The translations under genes were made by a program, and so were the position numbers. This document shows positions 12,444 through 36,200 of a stretch of 64,000 nt of DNA, piece by piece; the first letter of the stretch is position 1; every line of letters starts with the position of its first letter. Source of the DNA: Cyclina sinensis (lineage: Eukaryota; Mollusca; Bivalvia; Venerida; Veneridae). The notes beneath the pieces were generated by a model. The model made no database searches, was not told the DNA's origin, and worked only from the letters and a program-made list of their open reading frames with translations. The stretch lies in contig JAAONU010000004.1 of NCBI GenBank assembly GCA_012932295.1, positions 27,878,304-27,942,303 on the forward strand, in the 5' to 3' direction.

Positions 12444-12738
12444 GGGAGCGGATGTGGTCCAGTGGTAACGCGCTGGACTGGTATACCAGGGGTCCCGAGT
12501 TCGATCCCCCGCTCCTCCACTAACATTACTAATAGTCTTTCGGATGAGACTTTAAACCGAGGTCCCATGTATCAGTGCTATACACCGAGCATGTAAAAGA
12601 ACCAGGAGTATCTCTGGAATGGGATGCTTTCTGTATCTTGCACTACCCCCACCACATAAAATAACTAATCTCTCCAGGGGGCGTCGGTCATATGGGCAAC
12701 CGGTACCGACGATAAATAAGCTTAAATAGATAGATAGA
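12444..12738 (+). mobile_element. tRNA-derived SINE with 11-bp target-site duplication
   Basis: The head is a tRNA-like sequence. GGAGCGG can pair with CCGCTCC, the A-box-like TGGTCCAGTGG and the B-box-like GAGTTCGATCC are both present. The body ends in a (TAGA)n tail. The sequence TATCACACTTA flanks both sides (12433-12443 and 12739-12749), so the insertion is fairly recent. It sits just upstream of the N-terminal ferroportin exon (12256-12407), on the opposite strand to that gene. Confidence 0.9.
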
Positions 12739-12749
12739 TATCACACTTA

Positions 12750-14057
12750 TAGATAATTAATTTATCTCAGATGTACCAAATAAACACTGAAGTTCAGCTA
12801 AACTTGATAAGTTTATAAGCAACCATAACAACATTTTCAGGACCATGTCGTCCTTTACATGACAGATCTATATATAGAGCAGTACGTGGCACATTAAACT
12901 CCACTGACGTTTTAGTATTATATATAGCATTTCGTAGTTTTCATTCATAATTTGAAATATCCAATCAGAACGTTTGTCGTTCTTCATTTCTTTGTCTTAT
13001 ACATTTGATGTCATGATCATCAGGGTAAATACAGAGGATGTGTACTGAAATTTCCAGAAACGTGACTTAGCGAATATTGGAACCATTTTTCCATATGCAG
13101 CCTCATTGTGGTTCTCGGAACCGAAACGGAGCTTCAGTAATGGTACTTGTTACTAAAACACTACAACAGAACTGCCGAAATGAATGGTATTTATACACAC
13201 TTGACGCCGAACAATAAATAAATTACATGTTTAATTTATAACATAAAACGCATGCGAAAACACGAACCGTCTGACAAGTGCGTCTAAATTCTTTCGGGAA
13301 TATAAGCAAACATCATATGCCTAGCTTTATCTTAGCAAAAATGAAGTAAAAATGTATTTCAAATTAGTCTATTTAGTCAATTTTAAAAAAGTAACTAATT
13401 TTTATCAACTAGCCTAGTAAATGAATACATAATCACGTGACATTAATCGTTACCCAGCTCTAGGCAACTGACTCTACCTTTGTGGCCAGTGCAGACCAAG
13501 ATCAACCTGCACATTCGTGGAGTCTGATCATGGTCTAAACTATTCCCCATTCAGTCAGTAAATCTCAACTAGCACCCCCATACACAATTAATGGATCTGT
13601 CCAAATTGAAAAATAGACATGTCCATTTTAGATATTTAGCATGTTACAGGTTGTTTTATTTGCACAATTTACAGGATGAGACGATGATGCATGTCTGTGA
13701 ACAGTGGTCGCGGTTTGTTTTACCAGGTATCATACGATAATGTTCTTCGAAAAATTATTCTGTGAATAAATATGCAATGACTATAAACTTATGATAAGTA
13801 CAAAAATAAAGAAAAAACAGTAACAACAACAAGAAATGATTGTACTGAATAAAATAATATGAGCAAAAGGAGTTGAAATATCAATTACTCACGACATGGT
13901 TTAAATAGTGTCCTGTTGTTATCACATAGTATATAAATACGATAATAACACTCCTTTTAAAGGAAACGAAGAAACTCACATCTAAATTTTGGACATCTAA
14001 ACCATCTAATTATGGTTTATCTTTTGAATGGATTATATCTTTGTGATAAACCTATTT
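12750..14057. other. Intergenic or 5'-intron sequence, no gene seen
   Basis: AT-rich sequence between ferroportin and the mariner element. It contains one copy of a dispersed repeat (13440-13660) and otherwise nothing I recognise. If the candidate first ferroportin exon at 16829-16863 is right, this is ferroportin intron 1. Confidence 0.35.
13440..13660 (-). repeat. Dispersed repeat, inverted copy of 25578-25785
   Basis: On the minus strand this matches 25578-25785 along its length, sharing segments such as GGACATGTCC/GGACTTGTCC, GACAGATCCATTAATTG and GACCATGATCAGAC. It is probably a non-autonomous DNA element. Confidence 0.7.
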
Positions 14058-14127
14058 CTCACTAGCTAGACTGAAAAATTCGAAAATGTTACTGTAAATA
14101 GCCGTGGTGGAAAATCTTTTCTCACTA

Positions 14128-15490
14128 CGAGGGTGCATCAATAAATTCGTAAACTAATTCAATAGCGGGGAAATGATTTAATTCAAGTACCTAAAATGAT
14201 TACTCCTTCTCAAAGTAACGTCCCATGCACGATTTGCACTTGTCCCATCTCTCGACCCATGACTCGAACACGTGTTGTAGCCCGTCACGTGACATCTCCC
14301 GCAGCTGTCTGTACACGGCACACATCAGTTCCTCTCTTGACTCAAATTTCGTACCACGAAGACTGTTTTTTAAAGTTGGAAACAGCCAGAAGTCACAAAT
14401 AGTCACCCGGGCTGTAGGGTGGGTGCGGTAACAGTTCGACGTCGAGTTTTTCTAGTGTATCCATGACAACGTGGCTTGAATGGCTCGGTGCGTTGTCGTG
14501 ATGTAATATGAATCCGGACCTAAGTAGATGTGGGCGCTTTCTCCTTATTGCCGCCATGAGTTCCGTTCTAAGTAATGTTGCATAATAGTTCCCAGTGACT
14601 GTCGTTTTCGGAGGAACAAAGTGGTTTAGCACTACACCGTATGTATCACAGAATATAATGGCCATAACCTTCTCGGCTGACTTGGAAATTGTCGCTTTTG
14701 TAGGGGAAGGTGAGGAAGGATGCTTCAAGACAGAAATCTGACGTTTGCTTTCCGGTTCAAAAAAGTGAATCCACGTTTCATCACATGTTATCACTCTATT
14801 TAGAAAGTAATCGCCTTCTTCACGACACCTCCTGTCGTACTGCTGACACATTTTCACCCTTACCCCATCTGCTCCGACGTCAACAAACGAGGCACCCATC
14901 TTGCTGAAACGCGGCGCATTCCGAATCTATCAGTCATAATGCCCTGAGCTGTACCATATGAAATAGCGAACTTATCTGCTACGTGCTCCACACTTACTCG
15001 TCTATCTGGGAGTATCTACTCCTGAATGGCAGCCACTGTTTCTTCATCTGTTACGGTCACTGGTCTACCTGCACGACTGTCGTCTTCCTAGTATAGTCAG
15101 CATTGACTTTTGGCAATAATAAGTTCAGTTGCCTCTCTACCGTCTTTAAACCGCTTCATCCACTTTGAAATGGCACCTTTTGACAGGGCAGCCTCTCCGT
15201 AAACTTTTTGCAAATCTTCACGAATATCGGAAAAAGGCTTTCCGAGTTTTATGTAAAACTTTATAACGATGCGCTGTTCGTTGACGCTGTGTGACGCCAT
15301 TTTCGAACGGACGCCAGTAACGTGACGTCGTTTACGGTTTATGACGTCATAAGTGATGACGTCAAAGTTGTGTACATAGTACAATTCAATTTGAAATAAT
15401 CTGTTTTCAAAGCATTTAAAGTTTCATTTTAAACGGACCAGTTGTTTTTACGCTATTTAATTAGTTTACGAATTTATTGATGCACGCTCG
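14128..15490 (-). mobile_element. Tc1/mariner transposon, near complete, TA duplication
   Basis: 1363 bp flanked by TA at 14126-14127 and 15491-15492. The terminal inverted repeats read CGAGGGTGCATCAATAAATT from the left and CGAGCGTGCATCAATAAATT from the right, and continue through CGTAAACTAATT, giving about 31 bp with one mismatch. A transposase is encoded on the minus strand but broken. The element lies between the ferroportin and SMU1 genes. Confidence 0.95.
14200..15300 (-). pseudogene. Broken mariner transposase (DD34D type)
   Basis: The transposase is read on the minus strand from a start at 15300 (MASHSVNEQR). An N-terminal helix-turn-helix region (VIKFYIKLGKPFSDIREDL, SKGAISKWMKRFKDGRE) is followed by stops and frameshifts between about 14940 and 15100. 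The catalytic part runs from about 14900 and contains CDETWIHFFEP and HHDNAPSHSS. A second shift near 14400 separates PPYSPG from ICDFWLFPTLK. If the frame is followed across that shift, 34 residues separate the last two catalytic Asp residues, the mariner spacing. At least two disruptions make it inactive. Confidence 0.85.
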
Positions 15491-15555
15491 TAACTAGACA
15501 GAAAAATCAAAATGTTACTAAAACTAGCCGTGGTGGAAAATCTGATCTCACATGT

Positions 15556-15842
15556 TTGTTTTGGGGTTTAACGCCGATTGCAACATATAGGTTATATCTC
15601 GGCGGTCAGTCCACCTAACCGGTTTTCCTGTATAACTAACCAGTAATTGCCAATTTCTCCGCATGTGACTGACTACTGTTCCCACATGATCTACTCTGAA
15701 TCAGCGGTGAGAGACAAATGAACATTAGACTCAATGTCTGAGATCAATTGTCACGGAGAAATTTTGCCCTGCCCAGGGGTCGAACCAACAACTGATAGAT
15801 TTCTAATCCAGTGCTCTACCTATTGAGCTAAGCGGGCGGGCT
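15556..15842 (-). mobile_element. tRNA-derived SINE (second family) with 11-bp target-site duplication
   Basis: On the minus strand it starts with a tRNA-like head containing TAGCTCAATAGGTAGAGCAC (A box) and GGTTCGACCCC (B box). Its 3' end contains GGTTAGGTGGACTGACCGCC and GGCGTTAAACCCC. ATCTCACATGT flanks it at 15545-15555 and 15843-15853. It is the same family as the plus-strand copy at 50315-50594. It landed directly at the right edge of the tandem repeat that holds the mariner. Confidence 0.9.
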
Positions 15843-16202
15843 ATCTCACATGTGCTTATCTCGAATGGCTTTAGAATGCGAACTACTTTTTGTATTCAAA
15901 CGCGCATATTTCGAGCTTTAACATTTTAAATTTATCTGTGTTCACATGTTCTCTGATTAATTTGCATTTAAGTCACTTTAATCCATCAACTTTAATCATT
16001 CCTGATGTTTAAACCTACGTACTACGTTTATTTTTAATCCATTTTACTTGAATCGGTGAAACGTGTCTCCGCCGTGTTGAATATTGTGTTTTAGAAATTT
16101 TGTTGTTTTGCGGTTTACAGGCGTGAATACGCATAAAAATAGTTCCAGATATTTTTTGCGTTTGTTAGTATTTTTTGTTCCATGAGTGAGTTAGTGAGAA
16201 AA

Positions 16203-16339
16203 ATAATCCATCATTGGACGTGGTTGAAGATCGGGATACCCAAACCTTCGAGTGACCGGCAGAGGCTCGTTTCCGGCGGGAACCGGTGACCCGAGGGTTT
16301 GAATATCCCGATCTTCAACAACCCCCAATGATAGATTAT
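16203..16339. mobile_element. Hairpin (palindromic) miniature element
   Basis: About 48 bp at each end are inverted copies: the left arm contains GGTTGAAGATCGGGATA and the right arm its complement. Together they form a 137-bp foldback with a short GC-rich centre (GAGGCTCGTTTCCGGCGGG). Typical of small foldback MITEs. Confidence 0.8.
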
Positions 16340-16486
16340 ATTTATCTTAGAGATGTTTATCTACAAGAGCATTAAAATTTTACAGTTCATGTTTTACTCT
16401 CAAAATTAGCTAACTGATTTGGCTATGTCATCATCAGTTGCTGAAAACATAGCACAGGCTTCATATCCTTTGGTATACTATAAACT

Positions 16487-16560
16487 GCTAGCGGTCGTTG
16501 AGCAGTTAAGACCGTCAGACAGTTATACAAAGAGTCATGGGTTCGAATTCCCTCGGCAAT
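16487..16560 (+). repeat. tRNA-like fragment (SINE head or tRNA pseudogene)
   Basis: The sequence has a D-arm-like GAGCAGTTAAGACC and a T-arm-like GGGTTCGAATTCC followed by CTCGGCA, with spacing suited to a tRNA with a long variable arm. The acceptor stem does not pair well, so this is probably a pseudogene or SINE head, not a functional tRNA. Confidence 0.4.
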
Positions 16561-16828
16561 ATTTTCCCATGACATTTGTTTTTTGTTTTCGCCTAGGAAG
16601 GAATCCCTTGAACCGTTGATTGAAAATTATTCACAGAGGTTGCAAGGTATTTGTCAGTCGATGCAAAATATAAAGAAATTACATGTGGTAAATTTAATAT
16701 ATGAAAATGCAATAAATGAAAATGAAACTAAATTCGAGGAAGGTGCTATCACTAAATAGTAGCTTCCACTTGTAGCAAGTATATTACAATAATTTAACAT
16801 CTGTCTTATCTATATAATATATACTCAC

Positions 16829-16863
16829 CTTAAGAGGAAATGATACCAATAAACGTCAAACAT
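16829..16863 (-). CDS. Candidate first coding exon of ferroportin
   Basis: On the minus strand an ATG at 16863 in the context AATGAAATGTTTG opens 11 codons (MFDVYWYHFLL) and ends in phase 2 at a strong AAG|GTGAGT donor (16823-16828). The N-terminal ferroportin exon at 12256-12407 has an acceptor needing exactly a phase-2 upstream exon, so the join would be in frame. The evidence is only splice phase and donor strength, and the peptide is not conserved in any way I recognise. Confidence 0.3.
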
Positions 16864-17915
16864 TTCATTTCCATACAATGATCGAAGGACAATCACAAAT
16901 ATCTACTTTATTTGATATACATTGTTTCTGACCATTATTTCATCGCGAGAAAGAAAATATTGTAATCATTCTGACAGAGATATAGTAGTATATATTGGAT
17001 ACAGAAAGATATCATAGGCAAATCACAAATAAACAGTATCTTGTACATCTACTCGTGGCGTCGTGCACAGCAACAACGGCGTCTTGTACGAGTGACCGTA
17101 TTTGTTGTGGTATAGCAATCTGCTATTTGTGCAGCAGACGTGTAGGTTCTTCCAATAGAATTACAAGTCTGTGGAATAATTTGGTCACGGTAGCGCTTCA
17201 ATGTTGACAGCCCAAAGGTTGTCATATTAAAATCTGTGACCATGCGTGCTACATTTTTTGTCTCCCGCGTCATATGCCAGTGATATGCCAGGTGGCGGTG
17301 AGTATATAGTATTTTTAGTCTTTCAGATGACGGCATTAACAAGTACTAGTAACAAGTTGTTTTTTTTATTTATTTATCTATTTGCACTTTTATTTCTATG
17401 TGATTCTTGAACCACATTTGACATAATATTATGTTATTTTAATATGCTTTTCTTATATTTTCTGTGTGTGATATAAATGTTATTACCACCTAATGTAGTT
17501 AATAAGTCGGCTTTAAAAGCTCTTCAGTGCTTGTGTTTCTTTAATATGTTATTATACCCGACTTTGTAAATAAATATTACATGACTTGACTTGACTTGTC
17601 CCTCCATACTTCGGCACCACGGGTTTCCAGCTATGTATACACACATGTATGAACTTTTTAAAAGATTTTTTTTTCACTTATTAGCTTAATTATATTGGGA
17701 ATTGCATCGATTTTACATGTATGGAGGTGTACAAAATAAAAAAAGCACAATTTGAAAACAGTTTGACATTTTGTTTATTTACTTCTGACAATTATCACTT
17801 GATATTTCATGTGGCTCACTTAAAGGGAAGTAACCGCTGCGAGTAGTTTGCTTTGCGAACGGTCCGACTAAAACGGATTTTATTCTCAAATTAAGTTATA
17901 ACAACAACAACAAAC

Positions 17916-29945
<12,030 letters not shown>

Positions 29946-30235
29946 CTGTGTTTGTGATCTGTCAGTCATAACATAAACATTATATATCATGTTCATATGA
30001 TGTCAGATTCATTTGTGATGTACAGATACTTGATACACAATCTCATCATGTCACATGTGTGTAATTCATCATGTCACATTTGTGTAAAGTTTTATCCATA
30101 TTTTCATCATGTAAAAGCCATTGCATGAATGAAGCAGAATGATTAGTTTTCATTATGTCAAGGACATAAAATTTATGGAGCTCACAATTTTATTATGTCT
30201 TACCAATTTATAAACAGTGTGATGTTAAATATGTC

Positions 30236-30241
30236 AATAAA
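30236..30241 (+). terminator. Probable SMU1 polyadenylation signal
   Basis: AATAAA 291 nt after the SMU1 stop codon, at the end of an AT-rich 3' UTR and before the repeats that start at 30460. Confidence 0.6.
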
Positions 30242-30459
30242 GAAATTACTACTGAATTTTTTACACATTGTAAATTAATGTTTATCATCTTTTGTTGAAC
30301 TTTATAATGTCTCCGTGTAAACACTACCAGAAGCTGAAATGACCAATGGCCAATAAAACTTATGAAAGTATTTGAAAATGACACCTATATTATGACACCT
30401 AATTTATGGTTGAATTGTTTGAGGGACATGTATTTTTGATAAAATGGAAAATTTGGTCA

Positions 30460-31152
30460 TTATGCTCCCCGAGGGGCGAGCATATAGATGTCGCTTTATC
30501 CGTATGTCTGTCCGTCCGTCCATCATAATTTTGTCCGGAGCATAACTTGAAAACCCCTGGATATAATTTGTTTAAACTGCACACAGTGGTAGAGGGCATT
30601 GACGCGGAGTGCAGTGCCAAAGAACCATAACTCTATTTTGCCCCGTTTTTGAATTATCTCCCATTTAGAAAAATCTTGTCCGGAGTATAACTTGAAAACC
30701 ATTGGAGATAATTATGCTCCCCAAAGGGCTAGCATATAGTTGCTGCTTTGTCCGTCTGTCCGTCCGTCCGTTCGTTCGTCCGTCATAAAATTGTCCGGAG
30801 CATAACACAAAAACTATGAGAGGTATCAAGACCAAACTTTATAGGTAGTTAGATCTTATTAAGGTGCAGTGCACAAGAACCATGACTCTTGCTTTATTAT
30901 TTTTTGAGTTATTGCCCTTTAAAATTTTTCATACTTATTTTTTGTCCAGGGCATATCTCACAAAGTATAAGAGATATTAACATGAAACTTTATTGGCAGA
31001 TAAATCTCTATGAGGAGAAGTGCAGCGTGCAAGAACCGTAACTCTATTTTGCATAATTTAGGAGTTATTGCCCTTTGTTATTTTTCATACTTTAAAAAAA
31101 TAGATATTAAACAATAGCCCTTTTGGAATTGGCAATTATTCGGGGAGCATCC
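30460..31152. repeat. Two adjoining copies of a CCGT-containing dispersed element
   Basis: Copy A starts ATTATGCTCCCCGAGGGG at 30460 and copy B starts ATTATGCTCCCCAAAGGGC at 30711. Both have a TCCGTCCGTCCG run followed by TTGTCCGGAGCATAAC. The unit ends with ATTCGGGGAGCAT, the complement of its start, so it has short inverted ends. Copy A is truncated on its right by copy B. A microsatellite-like CCGT core recurs at 51178-51229. Confidence 0.75.
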
Positions 31153-31354
31153 ATCGGTTCTACCGATTTCTTGTTAATGTTGTATTTCCAAGTGCAAAAC
31201 TAGTGTCAGTCAGTAACAGAGAAACAGAACCAAAGAATAGTGTTACACTGAAAATGTTTGTATGGAAATTTTAGAAAATAAAATGAATACCTACACATTG
31301 TCAACTAGTTTAGTTCAATGAACAGTGGTTAGTATAGTTAAATTCCTCTATGTT

Positions 31355-32600
31355 TTTAGATCATCTGAGCATGAAGTGCTCAAGGGTGAGCTGTTAGGAT
31401 ACACGACTGTCCATCCATTGTCTGTCGTCAGTAGTCCACATTTTCCTTCAAGCTACATCTCTTAAACCACTAGGCTAATTTTAACCAAACTTAACAAGAA
31501 TGTTCCTCAGTTGTTCCTTTTTTAATCCCTAAAATTCAATGGTTCCATTCAGAAATGTGGTTTCCATTGCAACCATAAGGGAAAACTTTGAAAATCTCAG
31601 AAACCACCTGCCCGATGTTAAAATTATTTCACAAAAATGTTTCCCAGGTGGCCCTTTATCACAATCTTTCATGCCATTTGGGTCTCTTTAAAACGTGGCC
31701 TACAGACGGTGGGGCCTGTTTTCACTGTTATGACTACATTGTATGTGGAAATCATTGAAAACGTTCAATGTTCTCACTATATGACTATTTGGAAAGCACT
31801 GAAAAAGTTCTCCTCAGAAACCATCAGTCTGATTTCAAAATAATTTTACAAAAATGTACCTCAGGTCACATATCAAATTCCTTCCAACCATTTGGGTCCC
31901 TTAAAACATGCCCCACAGAGGGTGGGGCCTGTTTTCACTGTATGACTTGATGGAAATCTTTGAAAATCTGCTAAGAAACTGCTAAAATGATTTCAAAATA
32001 ATTTACTAGAAATGTCTCTTATGTTGCCCTTTATCAAATGGAATATAAGAATAAATATATTGACATGGGGTATGGCAACTTCCAGTATACAACTGAACTG
32101 AAAAACCACATGCACAATTACAAAATAATTTCCCACAAATGCTTCTTAGTTGGCCCTTAATAAAATTCCTCTGAGTAATTTTTATTTGTAAACAAATTTG
32201 GCTAACAGGGGACAGGGCAACTTTTCAATGTACAGCTTTATAAAACAATTGAAAAATCCCTCAGAAATCCTTGTCCCATTTTCAACATAATTTCACAGAA
32301 ATATTCCTGTGCTGACATTTTATGAATATCTCTGAAGCCATGTTGGTTCATTAAAAAAGTTGACTGTAGTTGAGCAAATTTTCACTATATGGCTATGAGG
32401 AAAACTTTGAAAATCTTCTCTTCAAAAATCCTTTGGTGAACATTTATTATATTTCTTTGAGTTAGGTCGAGTAAAAGAAACACATGGACAATTTTGAAGA
32501 CATTAAACCTTGCTTTAATGTTGTTGTTGTTGTTTTTTATAGTTACATCAAGGAAAAATCCGACAATATCTGAAATGGTTCTCAGGTGAGCAAATTGTTA
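31355..32600. repeat. Dispersed element with internal 220-bp repeats
   Basis: It begins GATCATCTGAGCATGAAGTG and ends TCTCAGGTGAGCAAATTG. Inside are about five degenerate direct repeats with the recurring phrases CATTTGGGTC, GGTGGGGCCTGTTTTCACT and TTTCAAAATAATTT. It lies between SMU1 and the EF-hand gene. No coding function seen. Confidence 0.65.
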
Positions 32601-33065
32601 AATTTTGTTGTGAAACATTTACGATATCATAACATTTATTTCCCCTATTCAAATTAACAATGAGAATATAAATAGAAACGTTTTCAGGCATTATTGGTCC
32701 CTATTTGGGGGTTTGCTTGTTTCTGATTATAACTCTCTTTTAAATGTAACAAAAATTGTTGAAAGAAGAATGTATCTATCATAAAATATGATTTGAAGCC
32801 TGTTTTTATTGTACTTACCTGGGTTCAGTGTTATGAAAGAACGGATTAGCGCCATGTTCCCTGATTGCGTGTAATTAAATTTATGCCAATTTGTTAACGT
32901 AAACTTTACGCGAGTTTTTTGTGACCTGACTTCCAGAATGGCGGATAATGGAGACCTTTTCAACTTAACTTGAGGAATTTTTCACTTTTTAAGCAGTGTT
33001 CTCTGAAATTATTCTGTCAGATGACTCGTACCTTTCTGATCTATCTTTTAAAGGATTTCCTCAAT

Positions 33066-33071
33066 TTTATT
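33066..33071 (-). terminator. Probable polyadenylation signal of EF-hand gene 1
   Basis: AATAAA on the minus strand about 195 nt after the stop codon at 33267. Confidence 0.5.
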
Positions 33072-33266
33072 ATTTGAAATTCATAGGGAATGAAATAAAA
33101 ACCACTTTAGGACGATTGGCCCCACCCTCGGATAATCTAAGCTCCAAATACTGCAAATAGTTGTCTCTAGAAACTGCTATGCGCATAGACAAGATAAACA
33201 ATACGTCAAGTATAATGATCTGTATTTTAATTCTCTCAAAGCACTTTCCAAACAACAACACAAGAA

Positions 33267-36200
33267 TTAAGCAGTGCAATGCAGATGACCATGGCTTCCG
33301 CATGGGTGATTCTGAAGAGCAGAAAAAGCTACTTTAAGATTGAATGTAGCGAAACAAAACAACAAAAATAAAGAATAAGAAAAAAAAAGAAGAGAAACGT
33401 CATGCTTGTAACAATGAAGACAGTTTCCTACTAGAATAAGCCATTTATAATAACACTGCCTTTCTTGTTTTCTCAAAATAGCATAATAAAGCACAAATAC
33501 ATTATCTCTGGAAACACCTTTTACATTTAAATCTTTCTAAAGACCTTCCTTTACTATATTGTGCGAAAGAAAGACATTTCTCAAAGACATGTTTGAGTTG
33601 CTATCGGATTTGTTTTCGAATCAACAGATGACGGATTTTATCCTTCGGACACGGACTATCAATTAATTGCCCAATCGCTTGGTTCAGTTATACGTACCTT
33701 TCTTAAGAAGTTGGCGAAGTCGGCTACAGCAATTTCGTTATTAGCTGTAAAAATGAATGAGTCTTGACATTTAGTACTAGAAGCAAGTGTGCCATGTAAA
33801 AGGTTCGGGACTGTTTACTAAGAATATGATAATTTATTAATCTACAATTATTTCAAGAGAGTTTAAAAATATATTATTTTTGATGAAATATTTTCTATAA
33901 CCGGGTCTGCTATTGCATGGTTTATTCAACAAATTGAAGTCTGTGCTTTCAAAATTGAGAACATTATTAAATAATGGATTCAATATATTTAACTAATAGT
34001 AGTCTAGAAGTTGACTTGATATTGAATAGATATTTGTGAAGATTTTGTGAATATGAAACTTAGGCTCAATTTAGCTGAACATTTCAGCTCATTTTTATCG
34101 AACGCTTCCAAGCACCAAACCAACTCAATCAACTCAATGCTAAATAAACTAAACATTCGAAAATTGTAAACAAGTAATATTACCCAAATCAACTCAATCA
34201 ACTCAATGCTTAATAAACTAAATATTCAAAAATTGTAAACAGGTAGTCTTACGGGTTGGGTTCAGTGTGCCCAGGTGGAATAACAAATCAAGGTCAGTCA
34301 ATACACCATCAGGGAAGGCGTCAAGGTTATTGAAGAAGGCTTCGGCGTCTTTATGGTTATCTTTATACTCATGAGTCCACTTCGTTACAAAATCATGCTT
34401 TGACAATGAAGTGGCATCGGCTAAAAAGAACAGACGAGGTTTGTAAAAGCATTTGTACGGTGCTTTGTAAAAAGGGGTAAAAAAGGTAAAACGTACTTTT
34501 CTTGAAATGAGGGACCTTCCTGATAATAAATTATCTCCCTTACTCAGATAACGTCAAAGGTAGACCAAATAGTAGATTGGTTCTTTCAGTTGGAATCCTC
34601 TGACTTTATCCTTGTTTCTTATTGTGATGTTCTTGACTTTTAGTTGTAAAACTGTCACTTATATATTAAATAAAAAGTAAGGATTATAAAAAAACGAAGA
34701 AAATGGTGTAAACAAAACATGTTGCTAAACTTTATGTGTAATCTGGCTACCACTGTTGCAAATAATTAGGCTTAATTATCACCATACCAAAAGAGAAAAT
34801 AGAGATAAAAGCAGAGGAATCCAAATTGACGGACCAATGTAATATGTGAGAGTATTCAGGGTAGATAATCCACTAATGTCCCCCATTAACATGGCTTGTG
34901 AGGTGATGACATTTTCAGTATTAATGACAGTAAAAAAGCATTCTATATATATTGCAAGAAAGTATGAAAATGTCAATTGGGGTTTAGGGGTTTGTGTGGA
35001 AGAACTTAGCGTTTCCGTTAATGATTGTGACATACACAGTAAAAATTAAGTGCTTTTAGTTTGTAACTCTGGTGCCAGTGAGGAATTTGCTTAACATGCA
35101 TCAAAAATCGTGTTCTGTTTTACATACTTTGAAAACAGATAACTGAGTAAGCCTTTTTTTGTATTTATGAAACATATCTGTCAAAAGCTTTACGCAGACA
35201 CACGGATGATTTTGGGTTTGGATGATTTGACAGAACTGTGCGAGGCAAAACTGAAAGTAGCCATTGAAAAATAAAGATGAATTATGCAGAGTCACTTGCT
35301 GTTCATGAGTAAAAGTAGTAAATGTGTTAAAACTTACAACTAACATTACAAGTGGTATTCTGATAGCCATGACCCTGAAGTACGAACTGAGGCAAGTTTT
35401 GGAAAAAGTAGTTGCAGTGCTGGGGACCTTTGATATATCTAATCTAAGCGCACAGTAATGTTTTGTTATAAAAATAAAATGTTCAACACCGTGTGACCGT
35501 ACAGTGTGTGTTGTAGCGTGTTTCGTTTTTTTACCCATTATAATAAGATACTTGATTGTTACTCTGGTGCCAGTGGAAGTACTGTCCATGTGAAAGACCT
35601 GTTAAAATTATTTTAGGTTGTTTTGATTTTATCTTCCTCTGATTCGGTCAAAGAATTATGAAATTGTACAATACTGTCAAATTAGATGAACTCTGGTTTG
35701 ATCATTTTGAAAACACTTACGATTACCGCTCCATTTTGCGAGAAGCTCCTGCTTGAATTCTGTCTCTGAAATCAAACCGTCATTATTTACGTCAGTATCG
35801 GCTATCACCTGGGCGATAATAGCTTCCAAATTGTTATTGTTGCTGAAAATAAAAAAACACGTCATTACTTTGAAAGCATTTAAATTCGACGATACGAAAT
35901 TTTGCGGACAAACACAAACAAATTGTAAGTTCACGCGGTCCTAAATTCGCGCATTTCTTATTTCAAATTATCTTTTTAAATATAATGAAAAGGAAAACAT
36001 GAATCTAGAATAAGTAAACCCCTCAACTTATTGCTAAGAACGTTTTCATAAATCTTAAATATAATAAATAGTGAGAACAGAGGTACTGAGTCCTAAATAC
36101 AAAATGTATAAATACTATATTGGGCATTACAACCTCTAGTTTCATCACAAAATCCATATAGAGACGTTGATGCATTGCATTGTAATAACAATTCACAAAT

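Larger units (their letters stand above)
14058..15546. repeat. 63-bp tandem duplication split by a mariner insertion
   Basis: The unit beginning CTCACTAGCTAGACTG and ending TGGTGGAAAATCTTTT (14058-14120) is followed by a second copy. Only the first seven bases of that copy (14121-14127) precede the mariner element, and its remainder continues at 15493-15546. The copies share AAAATGTTACT and AGCCGTGGTGGAAAATCT. The mariner therefore went into the TA of the second unit. Confidence 0.8.
16340..17915. other. Upstream region of SMU1, with tRNA-like and LINE-tail remnants
   Basis: No firm gene. It contains a tRNA-like fragment at 16487-16560, a candidate ferroportin leader exon at 16829-16863, and a stretch ending AAATAAATATTACATGACTTGACTTGACTTG near 17565-17600. 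That last stretch resembles the repeat-tailed 3' end of a non-LTR element. The 5' UTR and promoter of SMU1 lie at the right end; I see no clear TATA box there. Confidence 0.4.

Noticed and set aside
12444..12520. Functional tRNA gene
   Set aside because: It has A and B boxes and an acceptor-like stem but continues into a SINE body with a TAGA tail and target-site duplication, so it is a SINE head.
12321..12596. Plus-strand ORF of 91 codons
   Set aside because: It runs from antisense ferroportin exon into the SINE; a mixture of unrelated sequence.
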